A stretch of 64,000 nt of DNA from Streptomyces antibioticus (GTDB taxonomy: Bacteria; Actinomycetota; Actinomycetes; Streptomycetales; Streptomycetaceae): positions 1-64,000 of the forward strand of contig NZ_KQ948426.1 in assembly GCF_001514065.1 (NCBI RefSeq). Reading direction: 5' to 3'. Each line of letters begins with the position of its first letter. The stretch's first letter is position 1. The position numbers and the translations under genes are program-made. Below, in pieces: positions 26,982 through 37,204 of this stretch. Under the pieces are notes generated by a model. It was not told where the DNA came from, ran no database searches, and saw nothing but the letters and a program-made list of their open reading frames with translations.

Positions 26982-27016
26982 AAGGCCCCCGGGGCGGACA
27001 CCGACCGGGGACCTTC
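26981..27016. terminator. Terminator between cseC and the convergent exporter gene
   Basis: GAAGG plus CCCCGG on the left (26981-26992) pair with CCGGGG plus CCTTC on the right (27005-27016), with single-base bulges. It lies between convergent cseC and the MFS gene. A GCGCCT-rich run (27026-27058) follows. Confidence 0.55.
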
Positions 27017-27060
27017 AGTTCATCTGCGCCTCTGCGCCTGCGCCTATGCGCCTCTGCGGA

Positions 27061-28644
27061 TCAGACGGCCTCGACCATCGCCGTCGGAGCCGCGGCGGGC
27101 TCCGCGTCCTGCGCCTTCGGCCCCGCGCCCTTCAGCGGAACCTCCTTCACGAACACGGCCGCCACCAGCGCGACCACCGCGACGACGGACCCGAGCAGGA
27201 ACGCCGAGTGGGTGCCGGAGGACACCGCGTGCTGGTACGCCTCGCGCAGCGCGTCCGGCAGCTTCGCCAGGCTCGCCGCGTCCAGCTGTGCGGACTGCTC
27301 GGTCATCTTCGCCCCGGCCGCTCCGCCGCGCTCGGCCATAACGTCCTGGACCCGGTTGTTGAACAGCGCGCCCATGATGGCGACGCCGAACGACGAGCCC
27401 AGCGTCCGGAAGAGGGTGGTCGACGACGAGGCGACGCCCATGTCCTTCATCTCGACGCTGTTCTGCGCGACCAGCATCGTGATCTGCATCAGGCAGCCCA
27501 TGCCGAGACCGACGACGGCCATGAACACACCGGAGGTGAACCGGGACGTGCCGGTGTCCATGAGCGACAGCAGGTACAGGCCGACGACCATCAGCGTGCT
27601 GCCGAGGACGGGGAAGACGTAGTACCGCCCGCTGTTCGTGGTCACCCGTCCGGCCACCATCGAGGTCACCAGCATCGCGCCGAGCATCGGCAGGAGCAGC
27701 AGGCCGGAGTTGGTCGCGGAGGCGCCCTGGACGGACTGCTGGTAGAGCGGCAGGTAGAGGGTCGCGCCGAACATCACGAAGCCGGTGATGAAGCCGATGA
27801 CCGACATCAGGGTGAAGTTGCGGCTGCGGAAGATGTGCAGCGGCACGACCGGCTCGGCGGCCTTGGTCTGCCAGAACACGAACCCGATCAGCGAGGTCAC
27901 GCCGATGCCGATGAGCTCCATGATCCGCGCGGACGTCCAGGCGTACTCGGTGCCGCCCCAGGTGGTGACCAGCACGATCGAGGTGATGCCGACGGTCAGC
28001 AGGGCGACGCCGAGGTAGTCGATGCGCGCCTTGGACCGCTTCTTCGGCAGGTGCAGTACGGCGCTGATCGCGGTCAGCGCGACGACGCCGAGCGGCAGGT
28101 TGATGTAGAAGGACCAGCGCCAGCCCCAGTTGTCGGTGATGGTGCCGCCGACGAGCGGTCCGCCGATCATCGCCAGCGCCATGACGCCGGCCATCATGCC
28201 CTGGTACTTGCCGCGCTCCCGCGGCGGGATCAGGTCACCGATGATCGCCATGACGCCGACCATCAGACCACCGGCGCCGAGGCCCTGAACGGCCCGGAAG
28301 CCGATGAGCTGCGTCATGTCCTGTGCCATGCCGCTGAGCGCGGAGCCGATCAGGAAGATCACGATCGACGTCATGAAGGCGCCCTTGCGCCCGTACATGT
28401 CGCCGAGCTTGCCCCACACGGGCGTGGAGGCCGCGGTCGCGAGGGTGTACGCGGTCACGACCCACGAGAGATGTTCGAGTCCGCCCAGATCGCCGACGAT
28501 CGTCGGCATCGCGGTGCCCACGATCATGTTGTCGAGCATCGCGAGCATCATCGTGATCATCAGGGCGAGCAGGACGACCCGCACGCTCCTGGGCTGCTTC
28601 TCGTCTTCCGGTACTGCTGGCTCGGCTGCCTGTGTGTCCGCCAT
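27061..28644 (-). CDS. MFS drug exporter, DHA2 (14-span) family
   Basis: A 527-aa proton-driven efflux protein of the EmrB/QacA type. Motif A-like GKLGDMYGRKGAF, motif B-like RAVQGLGAGGLM, and motif C region ALAMIGGPLVGGTI are in place, with DNMIVGTAMPTI in span 1. About 14 spans are visible. GGGGGAG stands eight bases before the ATG at 28644. It is divergent from a TetR gene; a long inverted repeat covers the shared promoter region, so the TetR protein is its likely repressor. The substrate is unknown. Confidence 0.92.
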   Translation of the reverse strand: MADTQAAEPAVPEDEKQPRSVRVVLLALMITMMLAMLDNMIVGTAMPTIVGDLGGLEHLSWVVTAYTLATAASTPVWGKLGDMYGRKGAFMTSIVIFLIGSALSGMAQDMTQLIGFRAVQGLGAGGLMVGVMAIIGDLIPPRERGKYQGMMAGVMALAMIGGPLVGGTITDNWGWRWSFYINLPLGVVALTAISAVLHLPKKRSKARIDYLGVALLTVGITSIVLVTTWGGTEYAWTSARIMELIGIGVTSLIGFVFWQTKAAEPVVPLHIFRSRNFTLMSVIGFITGFVMFGATLYLPLYQQSVQGASATNSGLLLLPMLGAMLVTSMVAGRVTTNSGRYYVFPVLGSTLMVVGLYLLSLMDTGTSRFTSGVFMAVVGLGMGCLMQITMLVAQNSVEMKDMGVASSSTTLFRTLGSSFGVAIMGALFNNRVQDVMAERGGAAGAKMTEQSAQLDAASLAKLPDALREAYQHAVSSGTHSAFLLGSVVAVVALVAAVFVKEVPLKGAGPKAQDAEPAAAPTAMVEAV

Positions 28645-28662
28645 GATTCCCACTCCCCCGGC

Positions 28663-28735
28663 ACTTACTTGCCGCCCGGCTAGTTAACTACACTGAGGGA
28701 AGGTAGACCCGTAACTAGCCGGGCGTCAAGTAAGT
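28663..28735. promoter_or_regulatory. 24-bp inverted repeat between the exporter and tetR genes
   Basis: Arms at 28663-28686 and 28712-28735 are mirror copies matching at 23 of 24 positions, separated by 25 bases. Each arm contains CGCCCGGCTAGTTA. Within the left part TAGTTAACTA (28681-28690) is itself palindromic. The size and position fit two facing TetR-operator sites that control both divergent genes. Confidence 0.75.
28700..28729 (-). promoter_or_regulatory. Promoter of the MFS exporter gene inside the operator
   Basis: On the minus strand -35 TTGACG (28724-28729) and -10 TACCTT (28700-28705) are 18 bases apart. The -35 lies in the right operator arm, so a bound repressor would block polymerase. 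Confidence 0.5.
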
Positions 28736-28777
28736 TTGAGCTCCCAGCAAGTTTCCCCAGTCAAGGAGTGCGCGAGG

Positions 28778-29374
28778 ATGGGCGGCACCATGGACGGCAC
28801 CAGGCAGCGGCGCCGCGGGAACACCCGCCAGCGCATCCAGGACGTGGCCCTCGAACTCTTCGCCGAGCAGGGCTACGAGAAGACGTCACTGCGCGAGATC
28901 GCGGAGCGGCTGGAGGTCACGAAGGCGGCGCTGTACTACCACTTCAAGACCAAGGAAGAGATCCTGGTCAGCATCTTCGACGATCTGACCCAGCCGATCC
29001 TCGACCTGATCGAGTGGGGCAAGCAGCAGCCGCACACGCTGGAGACCAAGCAGGAGATCGTACGGCGCTACAGCGACATCCTCGCCGACGCCGCCCCCCT
29101 GTTCCGCTTCATGCAGGAGAACCAGGCGACGGTGCGGGAACTGCGCGTCGGCGAGACCTTCAAGGAGCGCATGCAGGGCCTGCGCGACATCATGATCGAC
29201 CCGAGCGCGGACCTGGTCGACCAGGTCCGCTACATCAGCGCGATCTTCACCCTGCACGCCGGGATGTTCTTCCTCCAGGACCTGCCCGGCGACATCGAGC
29301 AGAAGCGCAAGGCCGTCCTGGAGGTGGCGGCGGACCTGGTGACCCAGGCCCACCGGGGTACCGCGAAGGGCTAG
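28778..29374 (+). CDS. TetR-family repressor of the adjacent exporter
   Basis: A 198-aa regulator. The HTH is TRQRIQDVALELFAEQGYEKTSLREIAERLEVTKAALYYHFKTKEEILVS, with the conserved YYHF turn. The C-terminal ligand domain is helical. AAGGAG stands nine bases before the ATG at 28778. The divergent exporter and shared inverted repeat make local repression the obvious role; a drug-like inducer is inferred. Confidence 0.9.
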   Translation: MGGTMDGTRQRRRGNTRQRIQDVALELFAEQGYEKTSLREIAERLEVTKAALYYHFKTKEEILVSIFDDLTQPILDLIEWGKQQPHTLETKQEIVRRYSDILADAAPLFRFMQENQATVRELRVGETFKERMQGLRDIMIDPSADLVDQVRYISAIFTLHAGMFFLQDLPGDIEQKRKAVLEVAADLVTQAHRGTAKG

Positions 29375-29406
29375 GACCGGACAGCCCCCTGGGCGCCCTC
29401 ACGACC

Positions 29407-29973
29407 TCAGACGGTCACGCCCTTGGAGCGCAGGAAGGCGACCGGGTCGACGGCCGAGCCGTAGTTGGCGGTCGTACGGATCTCGAAGTGCAGGTGCGGA
29501 CCGCTGGAGTTGCCGGTGTTGCCGGACAGGGCGATGCGCTGGCCGGTCTTGACGACCTGGCCGACCTTGACCTCGATGCGCGAGAGATGGGCGTACTGCG
29601 AGTAGAGCCGGTTGCCGTGCTTGATGACGATGGCGTTGCCGTACGCGGAGCCGTCACCGGCACCGTTCCCGCCGGCCTTGACGACGGTGCCGCCGTGCGC
29701 GGCGAAGACCTTGGTGCCGCTGGACACGGCGAAGTCCTGCCCGCTGTGGGTGGACTGCCACATGCTGCCGGCCTGCGCGAAGCTCGCGCTCAGCGTGTAC
29801 TTCTTCACCGGGTCGACCCAGGAGACGGCCTTCTTGGCGGCGACGCCGGTCTCGGCAGCCGCCGCGACCCCGGTCCCCAGCACGGCCGAGGCCCCCAGAC
29901 CGACAGCCATCACGGCGGCACGGGTGCGGAGCTTGGACATACGGGAAGAACGGGCAGCAATACGCGGGGACAT
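29407..29973 (-). CDS. Secreted M23-family metallopeptidase
   Basis: A 188-aa exported cell-wall endopeptidase. The signal peptide runs to about residue 40 (basic start, then AAVMAVGLGASAVLGTGVAAAA). The LytM domain has zinc ligands HSGQD (His76, Asp80) and HLHF (His162), plus catalytic His129 in YAHL. No LysM or SH3 domain is attached. GAGG lies five bases before the ATG. A SigE-type promoter about 185 bases upstream and a long leader suggest control by envelope stress. Confidence 0.9.
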   Translation of the reverse strand: MSPRIAARSSRMSKLRTRAAVMAVGLGASAVLGTGVAAAAETGVAAKKAVSWVDPVKKYTLSASFAQAGSMWQSTHSGQDFAVSSGTKVFAAHGGTVVKAGGNGAGDGSAYGNAIVIKHGNRLYSQYAHLSRIEVKVGQVVKTGQRIALSGNTGNSSGPHLHFEIRTTANYGSAVDPVAFLRSKGVTV

Positions 29974-30157
29974 CGGAACCTCATGGGGACGGGGACAGAA
30001 AAGCCACCCGACGCACAGGCATCCGCCGGATGGGGCATCCCTTGGTAACCCCGACTTCCTGAAACGCCCAAACCGCATACCTACGACGGAAGCTAGTACT
30101 TCATCGGAAAACTTCCACTTCCTTGACAGAGGTCCCACTTGGGATGAATCAACCCAA

Positions 30158-30183
30158 GACGACCAAACGTCACTACGAGTTCC
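30158..30183 (-). promoter_or_regulatory. SigE-type (ECF) promoter of the M23 peptidase gene
   Basis: Reading the minus strand, GGAAC (30179-30183), 17 bases, then CGTC (30158-30161) followed by TT match the ECF pattern GGAAC-N16/17-CGTC(T) used by SigE. The transcript start would be near 30150, leaving a leader of about 177 bases. Confidence 0.55.
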
Positions 30184-30199
30184 GCTCCAAAAGTCCCTT

Positions 30200-30208
30200 T
30201 TGTCCACA
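30200..30208 (+). other. Perfect DnaA-box 9-mer
   Basis: TTGTCCACA, the Streptomyces DnaA-box consensus, lies in the noncoding gap near the -35 of the M23 promoter. It is a single copy, so it is not an origin; it could be chance or a DnaA-controlled site. Confidence 0.35.
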
Positions 30209-30506
30209 TCGGCCCTACCACTAAGCGCCTTAGTAACGGACAAATCGCCTGTGCGGCATGTCACCGGGCGTAGAGATCCACGGACGGGGAGATGTGACGG
30301 GGGCTACGTCGCGGAGCCTCTGCGAGGACGCACGGGATGCAGAAGCCCACGGGATCGCCCCCAGGAGAACCCGCATTCACATCAAGTCACGCAAGCCTCT
30401 TCCCACTTACCCCCCAGTAACCTTACGGTTCCCCTCGCGCCACCCACGCCAAGCACCATGCCCCCGTCAACGGCAGCAGCACCGGACGTGAGAGGACCCC
30501 CCACCC

Positions 30507-31103
30507 ATGACGAACAGACGCCCCTTGGTGCGCCGCATGACCGTCACCGCCGTCTCCACGGCGGCCCTCGTCGCACTCGCCGCCCCCGCCGACGCCGCGA
30601 CCGCCGAGGACGTCGACTACGCCACCTGGCAGCAGGACTGCCAGACGGTCATGAACCAGGCGCTGCCGTACCTGAAGCAGCGGATCGCCGCCGGCAAGCC
30701 CGGCGAGAAGCAGGCGATCGTCTTCGACATAGACAACACCACCCTGGAGACCGACTTCGGCTTCAGCTACCCGCAGCCGGCCAACAAGCCGGTCCTGAAC
30801 GTCGCCGAGTACGCCCAGGAGCACGGCGTCTCGCTGTTCTTCGTGACGGCCCGCCCCGGCATCATCCGCTCGGTCACGGACTACAACCTCGACCACGTCG
30901 GCTACGACGTCTCCGGCCTCTACGTCCGCAACTTCCTCGACCTGTTCAAGGACGTCGCCGCCTACAAGACCGCCCAGCGCGTCGACATCGAGAACAAGGG
31001 CTACACGATCATCGCGAACATCGGCAACAGCGCCACCGACCTCTCGGGCGGCCACGCCGAGAAGACGTACAAGCTCCCCGACTACAACGGCCAGCTCTCC
31101 TGA
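30507..31103 (+). CDS. Secreted HAD-superfamily acid phosphatase
   Basis: A 198-aa exported phosphatase. The signal peptide ends near PADA-ATAED (about residue 30). HAD motif I is VFDIDNTTLET with Asp74 and Asp76; motif II is FFVTARP. The C-terminal part ends KLPDYNGQLS. It is close to class B acid phosphatase-like proteins of actinobacteria. The stop codon forms part of the candidate promoter of the NACHT gene 60 bases downstream. Whether the two genes share a function is unknown. Confidence 0.82.
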   Translation: MTNRRPLVRRMTVTAVSTAALVALAAPADAATAEDVDYATWQQDCQTVMNQALPYLKQRIAAGKPGEKQAIVFDIDNTTLETDFGFSYPQPANKPVLNVAEYAQEHGVSLFFVTARPGIIRSVTDYNLDHVGYDVSGLYVRNFLDLFKDVAAYKTAQRVDIENKGYTIIANIGNSATDLSGGHAEKTYKLPDYNGQLS

Positions 31104-31126
31104 CCGACCTCGCCAACTGTCGATAT

Positions 31127-31160
31127 CCTCACCCCCGTTGACGTGATCACGGGGGTGAGG
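31127..31160. promoter_or_regulatory. Perfect 12-bp inverted repeat directly before the NACHT gene
   Basis: CCTCACCCCCGT (31127-31138) and ACGGGGGTGAGG (31149-31160) are perfect mirror arms around ten bases. The right arm contains the ribosome site GGTGAGG and ends two bases before the ATG. A candidate promoter TGACCG-N17-TATCCT (31101-31106, 31124-31129) starts transcription around 31136, inside the left arm. An operator is therefore likelier than an RNA hairpin; a terminator for the phosphatase gene is the alternative. Confidence 0.65.
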
Positions 31161-31162
31161 CG

Positions 31163-34100
31163 ATGGACCCGGCGGTCCTGGGCAGCAAGTTGGCGTCGAG
31201 TGTGATGGCGTCCTTGGTGCGGAAACTCTTCAGGCCGGACGCCCCGGGCGCGGGCCTGACCGACAAGCCCGTACGCCTGTCCTCCCTGGTCTCCTTCCGC
31301 GGCGAGAAGCGCACCCTCGGTGAGAAGGAGGTCCGCGCCCTGGCCCGCCGCATGGTCACCGCGGCGACCGGGTCCCCCGGCGAGCCCCCTTTCCCCGCCG
31401 ACGAGGAACCGGCCGTCATCGACGCGCTGACCGCCCGCCTGCTGGCCCTGGGCGACCTGGACATGGACGACGTACAGGCGGTGCACCTCGGCCACGGGGA
31501 ACTGGCGCGCACCCTCGCGCGTACGGCCGCCGCCCCCGACGGACTGTCCACCGACGCTGGCTACTTCCTCGACTCCGCGACGGAGTGGGCCTGCCTCCAG
31601 ATCCTGGAGTTCTTCACCCGCCGGTCCACCTTTGTGGCCCGCACCCTCGTCGAGCAGACCCGCAACCAGGCCGTACTGATCACGAAGACCGACGAACTCC
31701 TGTCCCGCACCCCACGCCCCGGCACCGAGGACCGCGCCTTCGAACGCCGCTACCTCCAGCACATCGCCGACCGCCACAACCACATCACCATCTACGGCAT
31801 CGACCTGCGCGACTCCCCGGACCGCTGGCCGTTGGAGGTGGCGTATCTGAGCCTGGAGGCGACGACGGTCGAGGAACGAACCCTCCCCGAGGAACGTCCC
31901 GCCGGCCCGCTGACCGTCCAACTCCCCGCCGAGGACGCCCTCCTGACCCACGACCGCGTCCTCCTGCGCGGCGACGCGGGCTCCGGCAAGACGACCCTGG
32001 TGCAGTGGCTGGCGGTGACGGCGGCGCGCGAGCTCACGGACATTCCCTTCGTCCTCCCCCTCCGCACGTTGATCCGCGCGGGCGCCCTGCCCGCACCGGC
32101 GGAGTTCCTGAAGGCCGTGAGCTGCCCCCTGACTCCCCCGCAGGGCTGGGCCGAGCGCGTCCTGGCAGCCGGCCAGGGCCTGATCCTGATCGACGGCCTG
32201 GACGAGATCCCGGCCCCCGACCGCGCCCGCACCCGCGACTGGCTCCTGGCCCTCATCCACGCCTTCCCCGGCAACCGCTGGCTCCTGACCTCCCGCCCCA
32301 CCGCCGTACGTCCCGACTGGCTGGCGGCCGAAGGCTTCCACGAGCTGCTCCTCGCCCCGATGCGCCGCCCGGAGGTCGCGACCTTCGTCCACCGCTGGCA
32401 CACGGCGGCAGGGGCCCCGGAGTACGAGGGCCCGCTGCTGGACTCCCTGCGCACCAAACGCGACCTCGCCCGCCTCGCCACGAACCCCCTGATGTGCGGC
32501 CTGATCTGCGCCCTGCACCGCGACCGGCGCGGCTATCTCCCCAGGGGCCGCGAGGAGTTGTACGAGGCCGCCCTCACGATGCTGCTCACCCGCCGCGATC
32601 GGGAGCGCGGCCTGGGCGAGGAGGAACTGGGCGAGAACGCGCAACTGGAAGTGCTCCAACGCCTCGCCTACGCCCTCGTGCTGAGCGCCCGCACGGAGAT
32701 GGACGTCGAGACGGCCGAGGGCATCGTGGAACGCTGCCTGCCGTCGATCTCGGCGCGCGGCGACGCCGCTTCCGTACTCCGTTCCCTGCTGCTGCGCAGC
32801 GGCCTGCTCCGCCAGCCGGCTCTGGGAGTCGTGGACTTCGTCCACCGCACCTTCCAGGACTACCTGGGGGCCCGGTACGCGGTCGAGGAGGGCCACCTCG
32901 ACGTTCTGCTCAGCCACGCGGACGACACCCAGTGGGAGGACGTCATCCGCCTGGCGGTGACCCACGCCCGCCCCCGCGAACGGGCCTCGCTTCTACGGCA
33001 GTTGCTGGCCCCTGAGACGCCTCGGCTGACGCTGCTGGCCCTGTCCTCCCTGGAGCACGACACGGTCGTGGACGCGGCGGTCAAAGCGGCCGTCGAGTCA
33101 CAGGCGGCCGCACTGATCCCACCCCGGACGACCGCGGAGGCGAAGACCCTCGCGGAGGCGGGGCCGCTGGTCCTGGAGCTGCTGCCGGGCCCGGAGGGGC
33201 TGACGGACGAGGAGGCCCTCGGCGTCACCGTCACGGCCTCGATCCTCGGCGGGGAGGAGCCGGACGGGGCGTTGGCGGTGCTGCGGCGGTTCCGTGAGCA
33301 TCCGGATCTCGATGTCCGGCGTCAGCTCGTGGGGACGTGGGACCGGTTCGATGCCGAGGAGTACGCGGTGGAGGTTCTTGACCATCTGGACCGGACGGAT
33401 CTCTTCATCACATGCGCATCGGCCGAACAGCGAGCGGCGCTTGGCCGGATGGGCTCATGGCCCTATCTGTCTTTCAAAGGCGCCCACTCTGCCGAGGAGA
33501 TTCTGGCCTCCCTTGCCGCGCCCGAGGAGGTGACGAGGTTGGATCTGTGGCACAACCCGCTTCTCACCGATCTGAGCGCCCTGATGCCACTCACCTCGGT
33601 CAGCACGCTGTTTGTGGGCAGCTGCCCGACCTTGGACGGCCTGGACCGACTCACCGCGGTGACCCGGCTCGGTCTCTCCGATATCGGCGACATTTCCCGG
33701 CTGCGTTCTCTGCGCGGAATCCGCATTCTCACCGTGGAGCGACTGCCGGGTACCGCTCTCACCGATGCCCTGCCTGTCGACTCGCCCCTGGAGTTCCTTT
33801 TCCTGGGCGGGGGCGCCACCGATGACACCGGCCTGCGTGGACTGCGGCACTGGGCCACCTTGCAGGCTCTCAGCCTTGGCCCGCTGACCACCGAACTGAC
33901 CGTCGCCGACTGGCAGGAAGTCACGGAACTACCGGAGCTGACCAGGCTCTACCTGAACGCGAGGATCCTCCGCGACTTCCCGCACTCCATACAGGCCATG
34001 CCCGAACTCCCCGGCATCGAAGTGCTACGAGTCTCGAACATGCACGGCGCCGAAGACCTTTCGCCCCTCGTCCCCCGCCTACCGGGCCTCCGTTCCCTAA

Positions 34101-34189
34101 CTCTCCAGAGCAGCCCGGGCGAACCCATTTCAGCCGCCCGCTACGAAGGCCTTTTCCCGGGCATCGAGATCAACCTGGACCCGGAGTAG
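31163..34189 (+). CDS. NACHT NTPase (NLR-like, STAND) with LRR-type C-terminus
   Basis: A 1008-aa signalling ATPase. A helical N-domain (about 1-235; MDPAVLGSKLASSVMASLVRKLF) resembles the NACHT N-terminal helical domains abundant in Streptomyces. The NACHT core has Walker A RGDAGSGKTTL (269-279), Walker B LILIDGLDEIP (340-350), sensor LLTSRP and a winged-helix end FVHRTFQDYLGARY. HEAT-like helices follow, then leucine-rich repeats from about 785 (VTRLDLWHNPLLTDLSALMPL and similar). Bacterial NACHT proteins of this type can act in phage defence. No separate effector gene is adjacent. Confidence 0.9.
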   Translation: MDPAVLGSKLASSVMASLVRKLFRPDAPGAGLTDKPVRLSSLVSFRGEKRTLGEKEVRALARRMVTAATGSPGEPPFPADEEPAVIDALTARLLALGDLDMDDVQAVHLGHGELARTLARTAAAPDGLSTDAGYFLDSATEWACLQILEFFTRRSTFVARTLVEQTRNQAVLITKTDELLSRTPRPGTEDRAFERRYLQHIADRHNHITIYGIDLRDSPDRWPLEVAYLSLEATTVEERTLPEERPAGPLTVQLPAEDALLTHDRVLLRGDAGSGKTTLVQWLAVTAARELTDIPFVLPLRTLIRAGALPAPAEFLKAVSCPLTPPQGWAERVLAAGQGLILIDGLDEIPAPDRARTRDWLLALIHAFPGNRWLLTSRPTAVRPDWLAAEGFHELLLAPMRRPEVATFVHRWHTAAGAPEYEGPLLDSLRTKRDLARLATNPLMCGLICALHRDRRGYLPRGREELYEAALTMLLTRRDRERGLGEEELGENAQLEVLQRLAYALVLSARTEMDVETAEGIVERCLPSISARGDAASVLRSLLLRSGLLRQPALGVVDFVHRTFQDYLGARYAVEEGHLDVLLSHADDTQWEDVIRLAVTHARPRERASLLRQLLAPETPRLTLLALSSLEHDTVVDAAVKAAVESQAAALIPPRTTAEAKTLAEAGPLVLELLPGPEGLTDEEALGVTVTASILGGEEPDGALAVLRRFREHPDLDVRRQLVGTWDRFDAEEYAVEVLDHLDRTDLFITCASAEQRAALGRMGSWPYLSFKGAHSAEEILASLAAPEEVTRLDLWHNPLLTDLSALMPLTSVSTLFVGSCPTLDGLDRLTAVTRLGLSDIGDISRLRSLRGIRILTVERLPGTALTDALPVDSPLEFLFLGGGATDDTGLRGLRHWATLQALSLGPLTTELTVADWQEVTELPELTRLYLNARILRDFPHSIQAMPELPGIEVLRVSNMHGAEDLSPLVPRLPGLRSLTLQSSPGEPISAARYEGLFPGIEINLDPE

Positions 34190-34196
34190 GCAAACC

Positions 34197-34230
34197 GAAG
34201 GGGCCGGCACCCAAAGGCACCGGCCCCTTC
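34197..34230. terminator. Bidirectional terminator between NACHT gene and clpC
   Basis: GAAGGGGCCGG (34197-34207) and CCGGCCCCTTC (34220-34230) form a perfect 11-bp stem with a 12-base loop between convergent genes. Confidence 0.8.
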
Positions 34231-34248
34231 AACGCATCGCCCTACGGC

Positions 34249-36774
<2,526 letters not shown>

Positions 36775-37204
36775 CGTTAATCGCTCCTCAGAGCGGTCAG
36801 GCAGTGGGGGGAACTTCCCCTCCCTGTCCTTCCGCAGCTTAGTCCCGCAAGCGGGGACCGCTCATTCCAACTGCCGACACCGTCGATGGCCTCCTGACCC
36901 CGAACGCCGACATCTGCTCCAACCTGATGGTGCGAGACGATGTTCCCGCAGGCCAGGCAGTTACCCCTACTGCCAGTACGCCGATGGCGAACGTGAGACG
37001 GCCTGTCCTGCGTGTCGCCCCCTCCCACTAGGGATGTCTTACCCGCTGGGACTGACACTCCATGCCGAGCGCCCCGGTTCCCTCCGCTATGGGCGAACAA
37101 CCTTGCGTCTCCCCGCACCCCCGGACGCCCCCACTTTCGCCACACTGCGCATTCACCGGAACACCCAGCGTAACTCGCACGCTCCTCGGACGGTTGCACT
37201 TGGC
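36775..37204. other. 430-bp noncoding gap upstream of clpC
   Basis: This gap separates divergent clpC and a hypothetical gene. Near clpC, GTCCCGC-AA-GCGGGGAC (36842-36858) forms a dyad that fills the 17-base spacer of a candidate clpC promoter (-10 TAAGCT on the minus strand, just inside it). A GGCAGT-N7-ACTGCC hairpin lies at 36956-36974. The rest, about 36980-37200, shows nothing I can identify. Confidence 0.45.

Larger units (their letters stand above)
29974..30506. other. 533-bp AT-richer noncoding gap with hairpins, SigE-type promoter and DnaA box
   Basis: Between two divergent secreted-protein genes. The part 30060-30260 is clearly less GC-rich than the window. It holds CTTGGG-N9-CCCAAG (30138-30158), CAAAAG-TCC-CTTTTG (30188-30202), CTAAG-CGC-CTTAG (30221-30233) and, in the M23 leader, a GGATGC/GCATCC-rich foldable block (30019-30050). 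The right part (30300-30506) precedes the phosphatase gene and has no clear promoter. No gene-like frame is present. Confidence 0.6.

Noticed and set aside
29974-30180. c-di-AMP (ydaO-type) riboswitch in the M23 peptidase leader
   Set aside because: The leader is long, precedes a wall hydrolase and disA is nearby, but I could not find the conserved ydaO blocks. It is kept only as an unassigned structured leader.
30409-30440. PHO boxes before the secreted phosphatase
   Set aside because: Three 11-base blocks resemble GTTCACC repeats only loosely; just one block matches well. Too weak to call.
31163-34189. Multi-gene defence island around the NACHT gene
   Set aside because: Neighbours are a secreted phosphatase, M23 peptidase and clpC, which look like core genes; no nuclease, toxin or mobility gene is adjacent.
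36842-36880. SigR promoter of clpC
   Set aside because: GGAAT is present on the minus strand (36864-36868), but the GTT -10 is not found 18-19 bases downstream.
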